From Fusobacteriaceae bacterium (GTDB taxonomy: Bacteria > Fusobacteriota > Fusobacteriia > Fusobacteriales > Fusobacteriaceae), in contig JAISTB010000005.1 of assembly GCA_031272775.1 (NCBI GenBank), positions 1 through 64,000 of the forward strand: a DNA stretch of 64,000 bases. The letters run 5' to 3'. The position numbers and the translations under genes were made by a program. Position 1 is the stretch's first letter. The number at the start of each line of letters is the position of its first letter. The notes below the pieces were generated by a model. The model saw nothing but the letters and a program-made list of their open reading frames with translations. It searched no databases and had not been told where the DNA came from. Positions 50,925 through 61,300 of the stretch are shown here, in pieces.

Positions 50925-52913
50925 TCAATATGTTTTTTTGTAGCGTTCCTTGATAATTCCTTTTTTGTACGCGTTGAGAAGCTTTTTCAGATCGTTGACC
51001 TGCCGCTGGAGTTCCCTTCCGATATCGGTATCCCGTACTCGGGTACGGTTCTTGACGTCTTCGACGATCCGGGACGAAGACAGGATGTCTTTGCCTTCGA
51101 CGATGGCCTTTTCTCTCGATTCAAAGGGCTCGTGGGACACCAGTTTCAAGCCCCAGGAATTGGAAATCAGCGTATAGCCCGCGATGCCGGTTTCCTTCTG
51201 GTAGGCCTTGGAAAATCCGCCGTCGATGATGAAAAGTTTTCCGCCGGCCTTGATGGGCACCTCGCCCTTTTTCACCTTCACCGGCACATGGCCGTTGATG
51301 ATGTGGGAGATCGTGGGATTGAGGCCGAATTCCTCAAGAATCATATCGCAGATGTCTTCCTTGTCGTAAAGGCTGTAATATGGATTTTTCATCTCCGTAT
51401 GGGTCGCCTTGTCGTCGATGAAATAGCGCTCAAAGGTCTTCATGGCGTGCTTTCCGAAAAGCGGCGAGTACGGTCCGCACCAGAGATACCAGATAAAATC
51501 AATATACTTTTGATTCCGCGCGGGATTTTCCCTGGACAGATAGGCCGTGCGAACGATCTTGTCCAGTTCGTCCAGATATTTTTTTCCCTTGATTTTTTTC
51601 CCGAAGACGTCCACGTCCTGGAAGGTCCCGTATTCCCTGAGCGGGATGCAGCCATGATACAGGAGATTGTTGTTGTAGCATAAATACATGCTCCCCTTCG
51701 TGATCAGGAACTCCACGTGGCGCTGCAATTTTTCCGAGCGCAGGAAAAATTTCTGGAGCTTCGTCATGATTTCCTCTTCGCGCTCCGTGAGGCGCAGCGG
51801 ATCTTCGGGATCCACGGTGGGGAAATTTTTGTCGTTCAGGGGATAGTCGACGCCGTCCACGTTGAGCGTCCAATCCTTGTAATTGAGCCGGGACAGGCAG
51901 TCCCTGTCATCCATCTGCCACTCGGGATACTGCCCGATCAGTTGCCCCTCAAGTTTGAACTGGATCACGGATATAGCCTTGTGAATACGCGCCATGAACT
52001 TGCTTTTTTCGCCCTCTTTGGGCATGAACCGGACGCAGGGGTCGTTGCCGTAGGTATCCATGGCAAAGGTCGCCAAAGGCAGCAGATTGATGCCGTAGGC
52101 CTCATCGAGGATGTCGTTGTTGGAATAGCGCGCGCAGATCCGGACCACATTGGCGATGCAGGCCCGGTTGCCGATGGCGGCCCCCATCCAGAGCATATCG
52201 TGATTGCCCCACTGGATGTCCGCGTCGTGGTAGCGCTCCAGGAGATCCATGATCAAATGGGGGAGCGGTCCCCGGTCATAGATGTCGCCTACGATATGGA
52301 GCTTGTCGATAATCAGATGCTGGATCAGCCGAGAAATAGCCACGACAAAGGAACGGGCCCGACCGATGGAGATGATCGTATCGATAATGCTCTCCACGTA
52401 TTCGCGCCGGTTGACGAGGTCTTTGCGCTCATAGATCAGCTCCTGCAAAATGTACTGGAAATCGGGCGGCATGGCCTTTTTGACCTTGGAGCTCGTGTAC
52501 TTGGACGAGACGACGCTGCAAACCTCGATGAGCCGGTGCATGACGCTTTTGTACCACATGTCGATGTTCCGGCCGCCCTGACTCAGCAGATCGATTTTTT
52601 CCCGGGGATAATAAATCACCGTGGCGAGCTCGGTTTTTTCGAAGTCGCCGATGGTATCGCCGAAAATGTCCTTGATTTTTTCCTTGACGGCGCCCGATCC
52701 GTTGCGGATCACATGGTCAAAGGCCTCGAATTCCCCGTGGATATCCGTGAGAAAATGTTCCGTTCCCTTGGGCAGATTGAGGATCGCCTGCAAGTTGATG
52801 ATTTCCGTCGTGGTCTCCCCGATGTTCTTGAACCGGGCCGCGAGCAAGCGCAAGTATTTGAGCTCGCTGTCCGATTGGGCCTGTGTTCTTTCGTTCATGA
52901 TTGTTTCAGCCAC
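50925..52913 (-). CDS. fbp: fructose-1,6-bisphosphatase, class III
   Basis: The 662-residue protein matches class III FBPase: FLTDIHGEFEAFDHVIRNGS, VGDIYDRGPLPHLIMDLL and WGNHDMLWMGAA carry the metallophosphatase metal ligands, and INGHVPVKVKKGE lies near the C-terminus. It dephosphorylates fructose-1,6-bisphosphate in gluconeogenesis. The start is GTG with AGGTG upstream; an ATG five codons later is possible. It lies next to ppdK, another gluconeogenic/anaplerotic enzyme. Confidence 0.96.
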   Translation of the reverse strand: MAETIMNERTQAQSDSELKYLRLLAARFKNIGETTTEIINLQAILNLPKGTEHFLTDIHGEFEAFDHVIRNGSGAVKEKIKDIFGDTIGDFEKTELATVIYYPREKIDLLSQGGRNIDMWYKSVMHRLIEVCSVVSSKYTSSKVKKAMPPDFQYILQELIYERKDLVNRREYVESIIDTIISIGRARSFVVAISRLIQHLIIDKLHIVGDIYDRGPLPHLIMDLLERYHDADIQWGNHDMLWMGAAIGNRACIANVVRICARYSNNDILDEAYGINLLPLATFAMDTYGNDPCVRFMPKEGEKSKFMARIHKAISVIQFKLEGQLIGQYPEWQMDDRDCLSRLNYKDWTLNVDGVDYPLNDKNFPTVDPEDPLRLTEREEEIMTKLQKFFLRSEKLQRHVEFLITKGSMYLCYNNNLLYHGCIPLREYGTFQDVDVFGKKIKGKKYLDELDKIVRTAYLSRENPARNQKYIDFIWYLWCGPYSPLFGKHAMKTFERYFIDDKATHTEMKNPYYSLYDKEDICDMILEEFGLNPTISHIINGHVPVKVKKGEVPIKAGGKLFIIDGGFSKAYQKETGIAGYTLISNSWGLKLVSHEPFESREKAIVEGKDILSSSRIVEDVKNRTRVRDTDIGRELQRQVNDLKKLLNAYKKGIIKERYKKTY

Positions 52914-52950
52914 ATGATCACCTGCTTTTTAGGTTTTTTGCTTATGGGAA

Positions 52951-52978
52951 AATACGGGCGTGGAATCCACGCCCGCAT
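52951..52978 (-). terminator. terminator of ppdK
   Basis: Arms CGGGCGTGG and CCACGCCCG with a three-base loop, followed on the minus strand by TATTTT. Confidence 0.85.
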
Positions 52979-52994
52979 ACCGGTATACGCTGTG

Positions 52995-55616
52995 TTATTT
53001 GTTGAATTTCAACGCCGCCTGAGCCGCCGCCAGTCTCGCGATGGGCACGCGGAAGGGGGAGCAGGACACGTAGTCAAGGCCCGCTTTGTGGAAAAATTCC
53101 ACGGAGCTGGGATCGCCGCCGTGCTCGCCGCAAACGCCGATCTTGAGGTTGGGTCTTGTGGCCCTGCCGCCTTTCACGGCGCCTTCGATCAGTCTGCCGA
53201 CGCCCACCTGGTCCACCCGGGCAAAGGGATCCGATTCGTAGATCTTGGCCTTGTAATAGGCGTCGAGGAACTTCCCCGCGTCGTCCCGGGAGAAGCCGAA
53301 GGTATACTGGGTCAGGTCGTTTGTCCCGAAGGAGAAGAATTCGGCTTCTTCGGCGATCTGGTCGCCGAGGATGGCCGCCCGAGGCGTTTCAATCATGGTG
53401 CCGATCATATAGGTAATGTCGGACTTCTTGTCCTTCTTGACCTGCTCGGCCACTTCGATAACGGTGTCTTTGATATATTTGAGTTCTTTTTTGTCGGTAA
53501 TGAGCGGAATCATGATTTCGGGCACGATGTTGTAGCCCTTTTCGTTTTTGACCTCAATGGCCGCTTCCATGACTGCTTTCGTCTGCATTACGGTGATTTC
53601 GGGATAGGTCACCGAAAGCCGGCAGCCCCGGTGTCCCATCATGGGATTGAATTCGTGGAGTTCCACGCATTTTTCCTTGACCTGTTCGGTCGTGAGGCCC
53701 ATGTCTTTGGCCAGCGCCGCGATTTCCTCGTCCAGCTGCGGCAGGAATTCATGCAGCGGGGGATCGAGATAGCGGACGGTCATGGGTCTGTCGCCGAGGG
53801 CTTCGTACATGGCTTTGAAGTCGGCCTTCTGGAAGGGCAGCAGCTCGTTGAGGGCTTTCTCCCGGGCTTCCTTGGTATCGGAAAGGATCATCTGGCGCAT
53901 CTTGTGGATCCGCTTTTCGTCGAAGAACATGTGCTCGGTCCGGCAGAGGCCGATCCCTTCGGCGCCTAATTTCACGGCGTTTATGGTATCCCGGGGCGTG
54001 TCGGCGTTTGTCCGGATCTTGAGCGTCCGGAATTTGTCGGCCCATTCCATGATCCGGCCGAAATTGCCGCCTATGGCCGCGTCTACGGTCTTGACGTCGC
54101 CGAGGTAAATTTTGCCCGTGGATCCGTCGAGGGAAATGTAATCCCCTTCTTTGACTTTGGCGCCGCCCAGTTCAAAGTATTTTTCCTCTTCTTTGATCTT
54201 GATGTCGCCGCAACCGGCCACACAGGCGGTGCCCATGCCCCGGGCCACAACGGCCGCGTGGGACGTCATGCCGCCCCGGGCCGTCAGGATGCCCTGCGCG
54301 GCGTTCATGCCTTCGATATCTTCGGGAGAGGTCTCCAGTCTCACCAAAACGACCCGCTCCCCTTTTCCGCCGACCCGTTTGGCGTCTTCGGCGGTGAAGT
54401 AGACTTTACCGGCCGCCGCTCCCGGAGAGGCCGGAAGGGCAGAGCCGATTTCCTTCGCTTTCTTCAACTCCGCCTGGTCAAAGGTCGGATGGAGCAGCTG
54501 ATCGAGGGATCTGGCCTCGATTCTCGTGACCGCTTCCTCAATCGTGATTTTCCCCTCGTCGACAAGGTCGCAGGCGATCTGAAGCGCGGCGTGGGCCGTG
54601 CGCTTGCCGTTTCTCGTCTGGAGGAAGTAGAGTTTTCCTTCCTGGATCGTAAATTCCATGTCCTGCATGTCGCGGTAATGCTCTTCGAGCGTATTGGCGA
54701 TCCGCATAAATTCCTTGTAGCACTCGGGCAGGTCTTCCTGCAGCTTTGTGATGGGCTGGGGGGTCCGGATACCGGCCACGACGTCTTCGCCCTGGGCGTT
54801 GATCAGATATTCGCCGTAGATTTTCTTTTCGCCGGTCGAGGGATTCCGCGTAAAGGCCACGCCCGTTCCGGACGTGTTGCCCATATTGCCGAATACCATG
54901 GTCTGGACGTTGACGGCGGTGCCCCAGTCGCCGGGGATGTCGTTCATCCGGCGGTACACGACGGCCCGCGGGTTGTCCCAGGAAGAAAATACCGCGCGCA
55001 CGGCGGCCATCAACTGCTCAACGGGATCCTGGGGGAAGTCGGAGCCGATTTTTTCCTTGTACAGCACCTTGTATCTGGCGATCAGTTCTTTCAGGTCGTC
55101 GGCCGTGAGGTCCGTGTCGTATTTGGCGCCTTTGGCTTCTTTGACTTCGTCGATGATGCCCTCGAACAATTTCTTTTCCACGCCCATGACGACGTCGGAG
55201 AACATCTGGATAAAGCGCCGGTAGGAGTCATAGGCGAATCTCGGGTTGCCGGTCTTTTTCGCGAAGCCTTCCACCGATTTGTCGTTGAGTCCCAGATTGA
55301 GGATCGTATCCATCATGCCGGGCATGGAAACCCGGGCGCCCGAGCGGACGGAAACGAGCAGCGGATCGTCCATGTCGCCGAATTTTTTCCCGTTGACGGC
55401 TTCCAAGTCCTTCAAGTAAGAAAAAATCTGATTCTTGATGTCGTCGGATATTTTGAGCCCGTCGGTGTAGTAGTCCGTACAGGCCTCTGTGGTCACGGTG
55501 AATCCCGGGGGAATGGGCAGGCCCAGATTGGTCATCTCGGCAAGATTCGCCCCTTTGCCGCCCAGCAGATTTTTCATTCCCGCGTTGCCTTCTTTAAATG
55601 CGTACACTCTTTTCAT
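52995..55616 (-). CDS. ppdK: pyruvate, phosphate dikinase
   Basis: PPDK interconverts pyruvate, ATP and Pi with PEP, AMP and PPi. The 873-residue protein has the nucleotide-binding domain (LLGGKGANLAEMTNLGLPIP), the catalytic His in GGMTSHAAVVARGMG and the TIM-barrel PEP/pyruvate domain ending with GVCGEHGGDP. The ATG at 55616 is chosen for its AAGGA and because the frame upstream is non-coding leader. With fbp next door it fits PEP formation and PPi-linked energy metabolism of an anaerobe. Confidence 0.97.
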   Translation of the reverse strand: MKRVYAFKEGNAGMKNLLGGKGANLAEMTNLGLPIPPGFTVTTEACTDYYTDGLKISDDIKNQIFSYLKDLEAVNGKKFGDMDDPLLVSVRSGARVSMPGMMDTILNLGLNDKSVEGFAKKTGNPRFAYDSYRRFIQMFSDVVMGVEKKLFEGIIDEVKEAKGAKYDTDLTADDLKELIARYKVLYKEKIGSDFPQDPVEQLMAAVRAVFSSWDNPRAVVYRRMNDIPGDWGTAVNVQTMVFGNMGNTSGTGVAFTRNPSTGEKKIYGEYLINAQGEDVVAGIRTPQPITKLQEDLPECYKEFMRIANTLEEHYRDMQDMEFTIQEGKLYFLQTRNGKRTAHAALQIACDLVDEGKITIEEAVTRIEARSLDQLLHPTFDQAELKKAKEIGSALPASPGAAAGKVYFTAEDAKRVGGKGERVVLVRLETSPEDIEGMNAAQGILTARGGMTSHAAVVARGMGTACVAGCGDIKIKEEEKYFELGGAKVKEGDYISLDGSTGKIYLGDVKTVDAAIGGNFGRIMEWADKFRTLKIRTNADTPRDTINAVKLGAEGIGLCRTEHMFFDEKRIHKMRQMILSDTKEAREKALNELLPFQKADFKAMYEALGDRPMTVRYLDPPLHEFLPQLDEEIAALAKDMGLTTEQVKEKCVELHEFNPMMGHRGCRLSVTYPEITVMQTKAVMEAAIEVKNEKGYNIVPEIMIPLITDKKELKYIKDTVIEVAEQVKKDKKSDITYMIGTMIETPRAAILGDQIAEEAEFFSFGTNDLTQYTFGFSRDDAGKFLDAYYKAKIYESDPFARVDQVGVGRLIEGAVKGGRATRPNLKIGVCGEHGGDPSSVEFFHKAGLDYVSCSPFRVPIARLAAAQAALKFNK

Positions 55617-55752
55617 GTTTTTCCTTAAAACCTCCTGATCTTTATCGTTCTGAAATGTTGTAAACTTGTCATACTTTGCCCTTGCAGCCGTCGGCCCCGC
55701 CGCGCTCCGGCCCCCTGTATACAAAGGAACGAAGACGGAGTGGGGCTTCTAT

Positions 55753-55781
55753 ATTATAATACAAATTCCGGATAAAAGCAA
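55753..55781 (-). promoter_or_regulatory. promoter of ppdK
   Basis: TTGCTT, 17-base spacer and perfect TATAAT on the minus strand. The leader to ppdK is about 130 bases and contains a GC-rich stretch. Confidence 0.75.
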
Positions 55782-55793
55782 TTGTCAGTTTTT

Positions 55794-56360
55794 TTATTTA
55801 TAAAGGCCATATTGCCCGATATAGGCCGCAACTTCCGGAGAAACCATTTGCCCGATATCCCTGCCTTCACGGATCGCCGCCCGCACTTCAGTGGACGAAA
55901 GGGGAAAATCCGGACTGTCGGCCTGAAGGATGTTTTCGTGGCGCAAGAGGCCCCTGTACCCCGCCCGCTTGAGGACAATGACGCGGCTCAAAGCCAGAAT
56001 CCCGCGGTAATTTTTCCATTGGTCGAAATACGCGAGGGAATCCTCCCCGATGATCTCATAGTATTGATGCGCCTCCCCGCAGAGTTTGCGGAAGTTGCGC
56101 AGGGTGTCATACGTATAGGCCGGTTCGGGGTCCCGGACCTCCATATCGGAAACGATCACGTCAGGCATGCCGGCAAAGGCCAGGCGGCACATGGCGAGCC
56201 GGTCTTCGGCGGAAGCGGCGCCCTCCGCCCGGTGGGAAGGCACGCCTACGGGGACGACGAAGAGCTTTTGCAGCGCGTAACGGGGCATAACCCAGGAGAC
56301 CACGGCCTCGTGCCCCAGATGGACCGGATCAAAGAGCCCGCCGTAAATCCCGATATTCAT
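55794..56360 (-). CDS. nadD: nicotinate-nucleotide adenylyltransferase
   Basis: NadD adenylates nicotinate mononucleotide in NAD synthesis. The 188-residue protein has GIYGGLFDPVHLGHEAVV with the H-x-G-H motif, KLFVVPVGVPSHR and the C-terminal LSSTEVRAAIREGRDI. GGAGGAG lies six bases before ATG 56360. The ATG overlaps the stop of the preceding unknown gene (ATGA), so translation is coupled. Confidence 0.95.
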   Translation of the reverse strand: MNIGIYGGLFDPVHLGHEAVVSWVMPRYALQKLFVVPVGVPSHRAEGAASAEDRLAMCRLAFAGMPDVIVSDMEVRDPEPAYTYDTLRNFRKLCGEAHQYYEIIGEDSLAYFDQWKNYRGILALSRVIVLKRAGYRGLLRHENILQADSPDFPLSSTEVRAAIREGRDIGQMVSPEVAAYIGQYGLYK

Positions 56361-57265
56361 GGGCTCTCCTCCCACAGTTTTGTGATTTTCTCGAAAAGGG
56401 GCGCGACAAAGGGATTTTCATCTTCTTTATTTCCGATACTACGACAAATATTGTCGTACTCAAAGTTTGCGATCCGGAGAAAAGCCGCTTCATCGGGCAC
56501 GTAGCGTTTTACCAAAAGAAGATACGCCGCCAAGGCCAGCCTGCCCCGGGGAGGGAGGTCCCCGTCGCCCGCGGTCTTTTCCCAAAGCTCTCGCGGGGAA
56601 AATCTCCCGTCGGTCAGCTCACCGGGATCGTAAAAATCATCCCGGTATTTGACGGGATAGCTCAGCGAGAGATGAAAGAGGGCGTCGTCAAAGTCTCCTT
56701 TGCGGTCAAAGTCCGCGGGAAAATTGATCATCGCCACTACCCAGAGGGCCTTGAGACTCTTGATCCGGCCCGTCAGGGCAAATCTCGCCAGCGTTTCAAA
56801 AAACAGCGCCTTATCCCGTAAATACAGCTCTTTCCCGAAGCGTCTCGCGTAGACGAGATCGCCCCGGGCCATGGTCTTGCAGAAGCGGTCGTGAACGATC
56901 CCGCCGTCCAGCCCCGATAGCCGGTCAATCTTGGAGATCGCGGCTTTTTCCGCGGGATCGGCCTCCGCAAAGAGCGCGGCCGTCAAAAGTTTTTCCTCAT
57001 CCAATAACGAAAAAACAGGGAAGGCGTAATGAAACGCTTTCCTTGTGACGGCGCCCTTGGGATCCCAGGAAAACCAGCTGCGTCTGTCGAGATAAGCGGC
57101 AAATTCACGCAACAGGGCTGTCTTCCCGCCTTCCCGCAGCATTTTCCCGACGGCCGCTTCATCCCGGTTCCCGATGATCGCCTGGAGGCGTTTGTCGCGC
57201 CCGGCCGCAAGGGCCGCCCGTTCCCGGAAAGCGGGCTCTTTCAAGATTTTTTTTCTATTCTTCAT
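56357..57265 (-). CDS. unknown 302-residue protein
   Basis: A soluble, mostly helical protein rich in Arg, Leu, Phe and Ala (REFAAYLDRRSWFSWDPKGA, FFETLARFALTGRIKSLKAL). It has no signal peptide, membrane segment or motif I recognise. It starts four bases after lpxK and overlaps nadD, so it belongs to the smc-lpxK-nadD operon. Helical-repeat architecture is a guess. Confidence 0.8.
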   Translation of the reverse strand: MKNRKKILKEPAFRERAALAAGRDKRLQAIIGNRDEAAVGKMLREGGKTALLREFAAYLDRRSWFSWDPKGAVTRKAFHYAFPVFSLLDEEKLLTAALFAEADPAEKAAISKIDRLSGLDGGIVHDRFCKTMARGDLVYARRFGKELYLRDKALFFETLARFALTGRIKSLKALWVVAMINFPADFDRKGDFDDALFHLSLSYPVKYRDDFYDPGELTDGRFSPRELWEKTAGDGDLPPRGRLALAAYLLLVKRYVPDEAAFLRIANFEYDNICRSIGNKEDENPFVAPLFEKITKLWEESP

Positions 57266-57269
57266 GGCT

Positions 57270-58274
57270 TTACGCTCCGACCGGTTTCAAGGAATTATCC
57301 TCAATCATGGTAAATTCGATCTTGAGGACGAGGAGATTTTCAATCTGTATGCCCTCGGGCATCTTGACGAGGTCCTTTTCCGTCGTCAGGATGAAGGCCG
57401 CCCGTATGCTTTCGGCCCGTTTCTGGATCATGTTGAGGTCCCGGGGTTTCAGATTGTGATGATCGAGAAAGTCGATTCGTTCAATATAGGATGGATTCAG
57501 GGAAATCACGGTTTTCTCGAAATTGAGGGGATTGGCCAGTCCCGAAAACAACAGGATCCGCTTGTCTTTGATCCAGAACAGGGGCTTCGGGTTTCCGTAG
57601 ACGTCGCACAAGGCGACGACGCCGTGCTTGGCGAGGGATACGGCCTTGTTTTCCCGGAATTTCAGGAAGCGCCTGACCGTCTCCACTTCCTTTTCGCTGG
57701 CGAGATCCGATTTGGTGATAATAAATTCGCTGGCCCGGGGCATGGCTTTTCGAAAATTCTCCCGGAGCCGTCCCTTGGGCAGCAGTTCCCGGTAGCCGAA
57801 AGGGTTCGTGGCGTCCACCAAGACGATGTCCCGGTCCCGTTTGAGCTTTCTGTGCTGAAAGCCGTCGTCAAGGATAATCGTATCGACGCCGAAATGCTTT
57901 TTCGCGAAGAGACAACCCCGGTAGCGGTTTGCGCTGACTATAACCGGCACATTGAGGTTGAGGGCGTGCATATAGGGTTCGTCGCCGCTTTCGAGGGCCG
58001 TGGAAAAGATCATGACGCCGTCGCTGACCAGGAGCGGCTCCCGTTTCCGTTTGCCCCGGTAGCCCCGGGAAATGACGGCGACGCTGCGCCCCATTTTGCG
58101 CAGGCGCTTCGTATAATACTGGACGGCGGGCGTCTTTCCGGTCCCGCCCACGGTGATGTTCCCGATGCAGATGATCTCGACGCCGGCGACGCTCCGGACC
58201 GGCAGGAGCCCTACGTCATACAAAAAATTCCGGCAGGTGGTGATCAAATAATACACATAAGATAAAAACTTCAT
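57270..58274 (-). CDS. lpxK: tetraacyldisaccharide 4'-kinase
   Basis: LpxK adds the 4'-phosphate to lipid A precursor at the inner membrane. The 334-residue protein has an N-terminal hydrophobic helix (MKFLSYVYYLITTCRNFLYD), the P-loop GNITVGGTGKTPAV and ISRGYRG, all family signatures. GAGGAAC precedes the ATG. It lies 31 bases after smc. It is direct evidence for lipid A synthesis in this organism. Confidence 0.95.
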   Translation of the reverse strand: MKFLSYVYYLITTCRNFLYDVGLLPVRSVAGVEIICIGNITVGGTGKTPAVQYYTKRLRKMGRSVAVISRGYRGKRKREPLLVSDGVMIFSTALESGDEPYMHALNLNVPVIVSANRYRGCLFAKKHFGVDTIILDDGFQHRKLKRDRDIVLVDATNPFGYRELLPKGRLRENFRKAMPRASEFIITKSDLASEKEVETVRRFLKFRENKAVSLAKHGVVALCDVYGNPKPLFWIKDKRILLFSGLANPLNFEKTVISLNPSYIERIDFLDHHNLKPRDLNMIQKRAESIRAAFILTTEKDLVKMPEGIQIENLLVLKIEFTMIEDNSLKPVGA

Positions 58275-58305
58275 GAAGTTCCTCTTTTTCTTTCTTTGGG
58301 CGGCC

Positions 58306-61300
58306 CTATTTCTTCTTCATGGCCGCCTGGGCCTCTTTGGCCGACACGGCGGTTCCCTTGTTTTCCCTGAGGAATTCGTTGAGTCGCTCCCGCAGATTGA
58401 CGCCGGGGATTTCCGTCACGCCGATCTCCTTGTTCATGGTCACGCCGATGATGCCGTCCGATTGGGTCATGGTCGTCTTGTTGTGGGTGATCAGGATGAA
58501 CTGGGATTTTTCGGTAAATTCCTTGAGCTTCTTCAAAAGTTTCATCGTATTCGTCTCGTCGAGGGCCGATTCGATCTCGTCGAGGAAGGCGAAGGGACTG
58601 GGTTTGTACATGAAGATCGCGATCACAAAGGCAATGGCGACCATGGATTTTTCGCCGCCCGAGAGCAGAGACAGGGGCAGGCGTTTTTTGTTTTTGTATT
58701 TGACCGAAATGTCGATGCCGCACTCGTCAAAATTGTCGGCATCAATGACGTCGAGCTTTCCGTCCGAATTGTTGAGGGTCTCGGCGCACATCACGGAGAA
58801 ATTGGCGTTGATCGCGTCATAGGCCTGATAGAACAACTCCCGGATATTCCCCTCGATTTCGCTCTTCATTTCCTGAACTTTTGCCTTTCCGTTGACCATA
58901 TCGTCTTTCTGGCGTTTGAGCTCGGCCACGGTCTTTTGCAGTTCTTCAAATTCATCAATGGCGAGCACATTAACGTCGCCTAAGCTTCTGAGTCTGCCGT
59001 CCAGGCGCTTGAATTCCTCTCTGGAGGCCGTCAGCTCCCCGTCGGGGATTTCTTTCGGCGTAACCTGCTCCAGCGGTTTCAGTTCCTCTTCCAGCGTCAG
59101 CAGGTCCTGACTGTATTTTTCGATGTTTTTTTCGGCAAAGGCGATTTCGTTTTCCCGCTTGCCAAACTCTTCCTGCTCGGAGAGCCGTTTGTCGTTGATT
59201 TTTTCCCGCTCTTCGTCCAGTTTTTTGTCGGCCGCCCGGAGATCTCCGGCGCCGCCGGTCCGCTCGTCGTACTGCGCCTCAAGGTCTTTGATATCGCCGA
59301 CCAGTTTTTCGATGGCCTCTTTGAATTCGACGATCAGCGCTTCGTTTCGCTCAATGTCCTTCCGGTCGTTTTCGATTTCCGTCTCAAAGGTGAGGATCTC
59401 GTTTTGGATGTCCGCTTCAGTTTTCAAGGCCAGTTCGATCCGATTTTTGAGATTCATATAGCGAATCCGAACCGTTTCGTTTTCTTTTTCCTTTTCCCCG
59501 ATCTTCGCGTTGATTTTCGTCAGGGCCTTGTCGTCTTCGACAAGCTCCGCCTGCAGGGTCGCCTTGAGGTCCTGAAGTTTTTCCCATTCGTCGCGGGTTT
59601 CGCCGATCCGGCGTTCATACTCGGCGATGGTTTTTTCCGAAAGCTCGATTTCGGCCTTGATCACGTTGCCGTTCCGTTCCAGGGCGTCTACGGCCGCGCC
59701 GGCGGTCACCAGGTCTTCCCGGATTTCATTCAGATTGTCCTCGAGGTCTTTGATGGCCTTCCCCAGCGCTTCGCCGCTATTCTCGATTTCTTCGATATCC
59801 CGACCCAGTTGCGCGTATTCTCTTCTGTCCTTTTCGATGACGATCTTGAGCGCCTCGGTTTTTTCGGTCAATTCGCCGATCTCACGCCTTCTCGACAGCA
59901 GGACATTGGCGCCGCCTTTTTTGGAAACGCCGCCGGTAATTCTTCCCCGGGCGCTCAAAAGCTCGCCGGAAAGCGTCACGACGCTTCCGCCGAAGAGTCC
60001 CTTTTTCACGATGACAAGGCCCGTGTCCATGTTTTCGACCACGAGCATGTTGCCCAGGACAAATTCCGCGGCCTTTTCGTATTTTTTGTCCACGGCGACG
60101 AGGTCCGCGGCGATGCCGATGACTCCCGTAAGGCTCGATTGGAAGGTTTTTTTGCCGCCGGTTTTGATCGTATCGAGGGGAAGGAACGAGGCCCGTCCGG
60201 CTTTCCGGAGCTTCAGCATCTCGATACATTCCTTGGCCGCGTCGCCGGTCTCGACGATGATGTCCTGCAGGTTGCCGCCTGCGCCCGCCGTGACCGCCCG
60301 CTCATAGCGCTCGGGGATGTCCACGAGGGAGGCGAAGGTCCCGGCGATGCCTTTGATCTCGCTGCCCAACACTTCTTTTACCGCTTCGCTGTAGCCTTCG
60401 TTTTGCTCTTCCGCCGTGATCAGGGTACTGAGCCGCTGGCTGTCCGTGTTGTACTGCATCGTATCCTGTTCGATTTTCCGGCCCAGCGCCGAATGTTTTC
60501 TGCTCTTTTCATCGGATTCCGTCGAGAGCAGGGTTTCCTGTTCCTTCTTTTCGTCAAGGAGTTTTTCCTTGACGGAGATTTCGGCTTCCTTGCCGATCTT
60601 TTCGCTTCTGGCCTTGGTGATGTCCTTTTCCCACTGGACCAGTTCCTTTTTCCGGGCGGCGACGGCGTTTTTTTCGTTCGTTATCCGGCTGCCCTGTTCC
60701 TGCGCCTCGATATCCCGCCGGTGCTGATCCATTTCATAGTTCTGGATTTTCGTATTCTTGGCGTCATATACGCTCTGGAGCTCGTTCTTTTCCTTTCTCA
60801 AGGCCTCGAGTTCCGCGTCTTTTTTTGTGTTTTCGCTTTCGGCGGCGGCCACTTCCTTTTCGTCGGCCAGCCGTCCGGCTTCTGTATCGGCCAGCTGTTG
60901 CTTTTTTTCGGCGACGCGGTCTCCGGTATATTCGATTCTCCGTTTGAGCTGATCAATGGCGCTTCCGCAACCGTTGATTTTCTCGCCGTTGACGTCCCGT
61001 TCGCTCTTCTTTTGCGAAATGGCGTCGCTCAGATCCTTGTTTTGGGCGTCGAGCTCCTCCATGCGCCGGTCGATTTCTTCTTTTTCGGCCTTGATGGCTT
61101 CCTGTCTCGCCACCAGAGCGGCGATGGACGCTTCAAGGAGCTTTTTTTCGTCTTCGGCCTTGATTTTTTTCAGTTTTTCCGCTTCAAGCTGCCCGGTCCG
61201 GAGCGTCTGCTCCGTCAGGTAAATGCCTTTGGCGAGCTGATTCCGGGCGTCCCGGATCTCCACAAATTTCACGGCCTCTTTGGCCTGCTTTTCCGTTTTA

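Noticed and set aside
51717-53969. 750-codon plus-strand open frame across fbp and ppdK
   Set aside because: It spans two well-supported opposite-strand genes and their spacer; composition (Val, His, Phe, Asp-rich) is typical of antisense frames.
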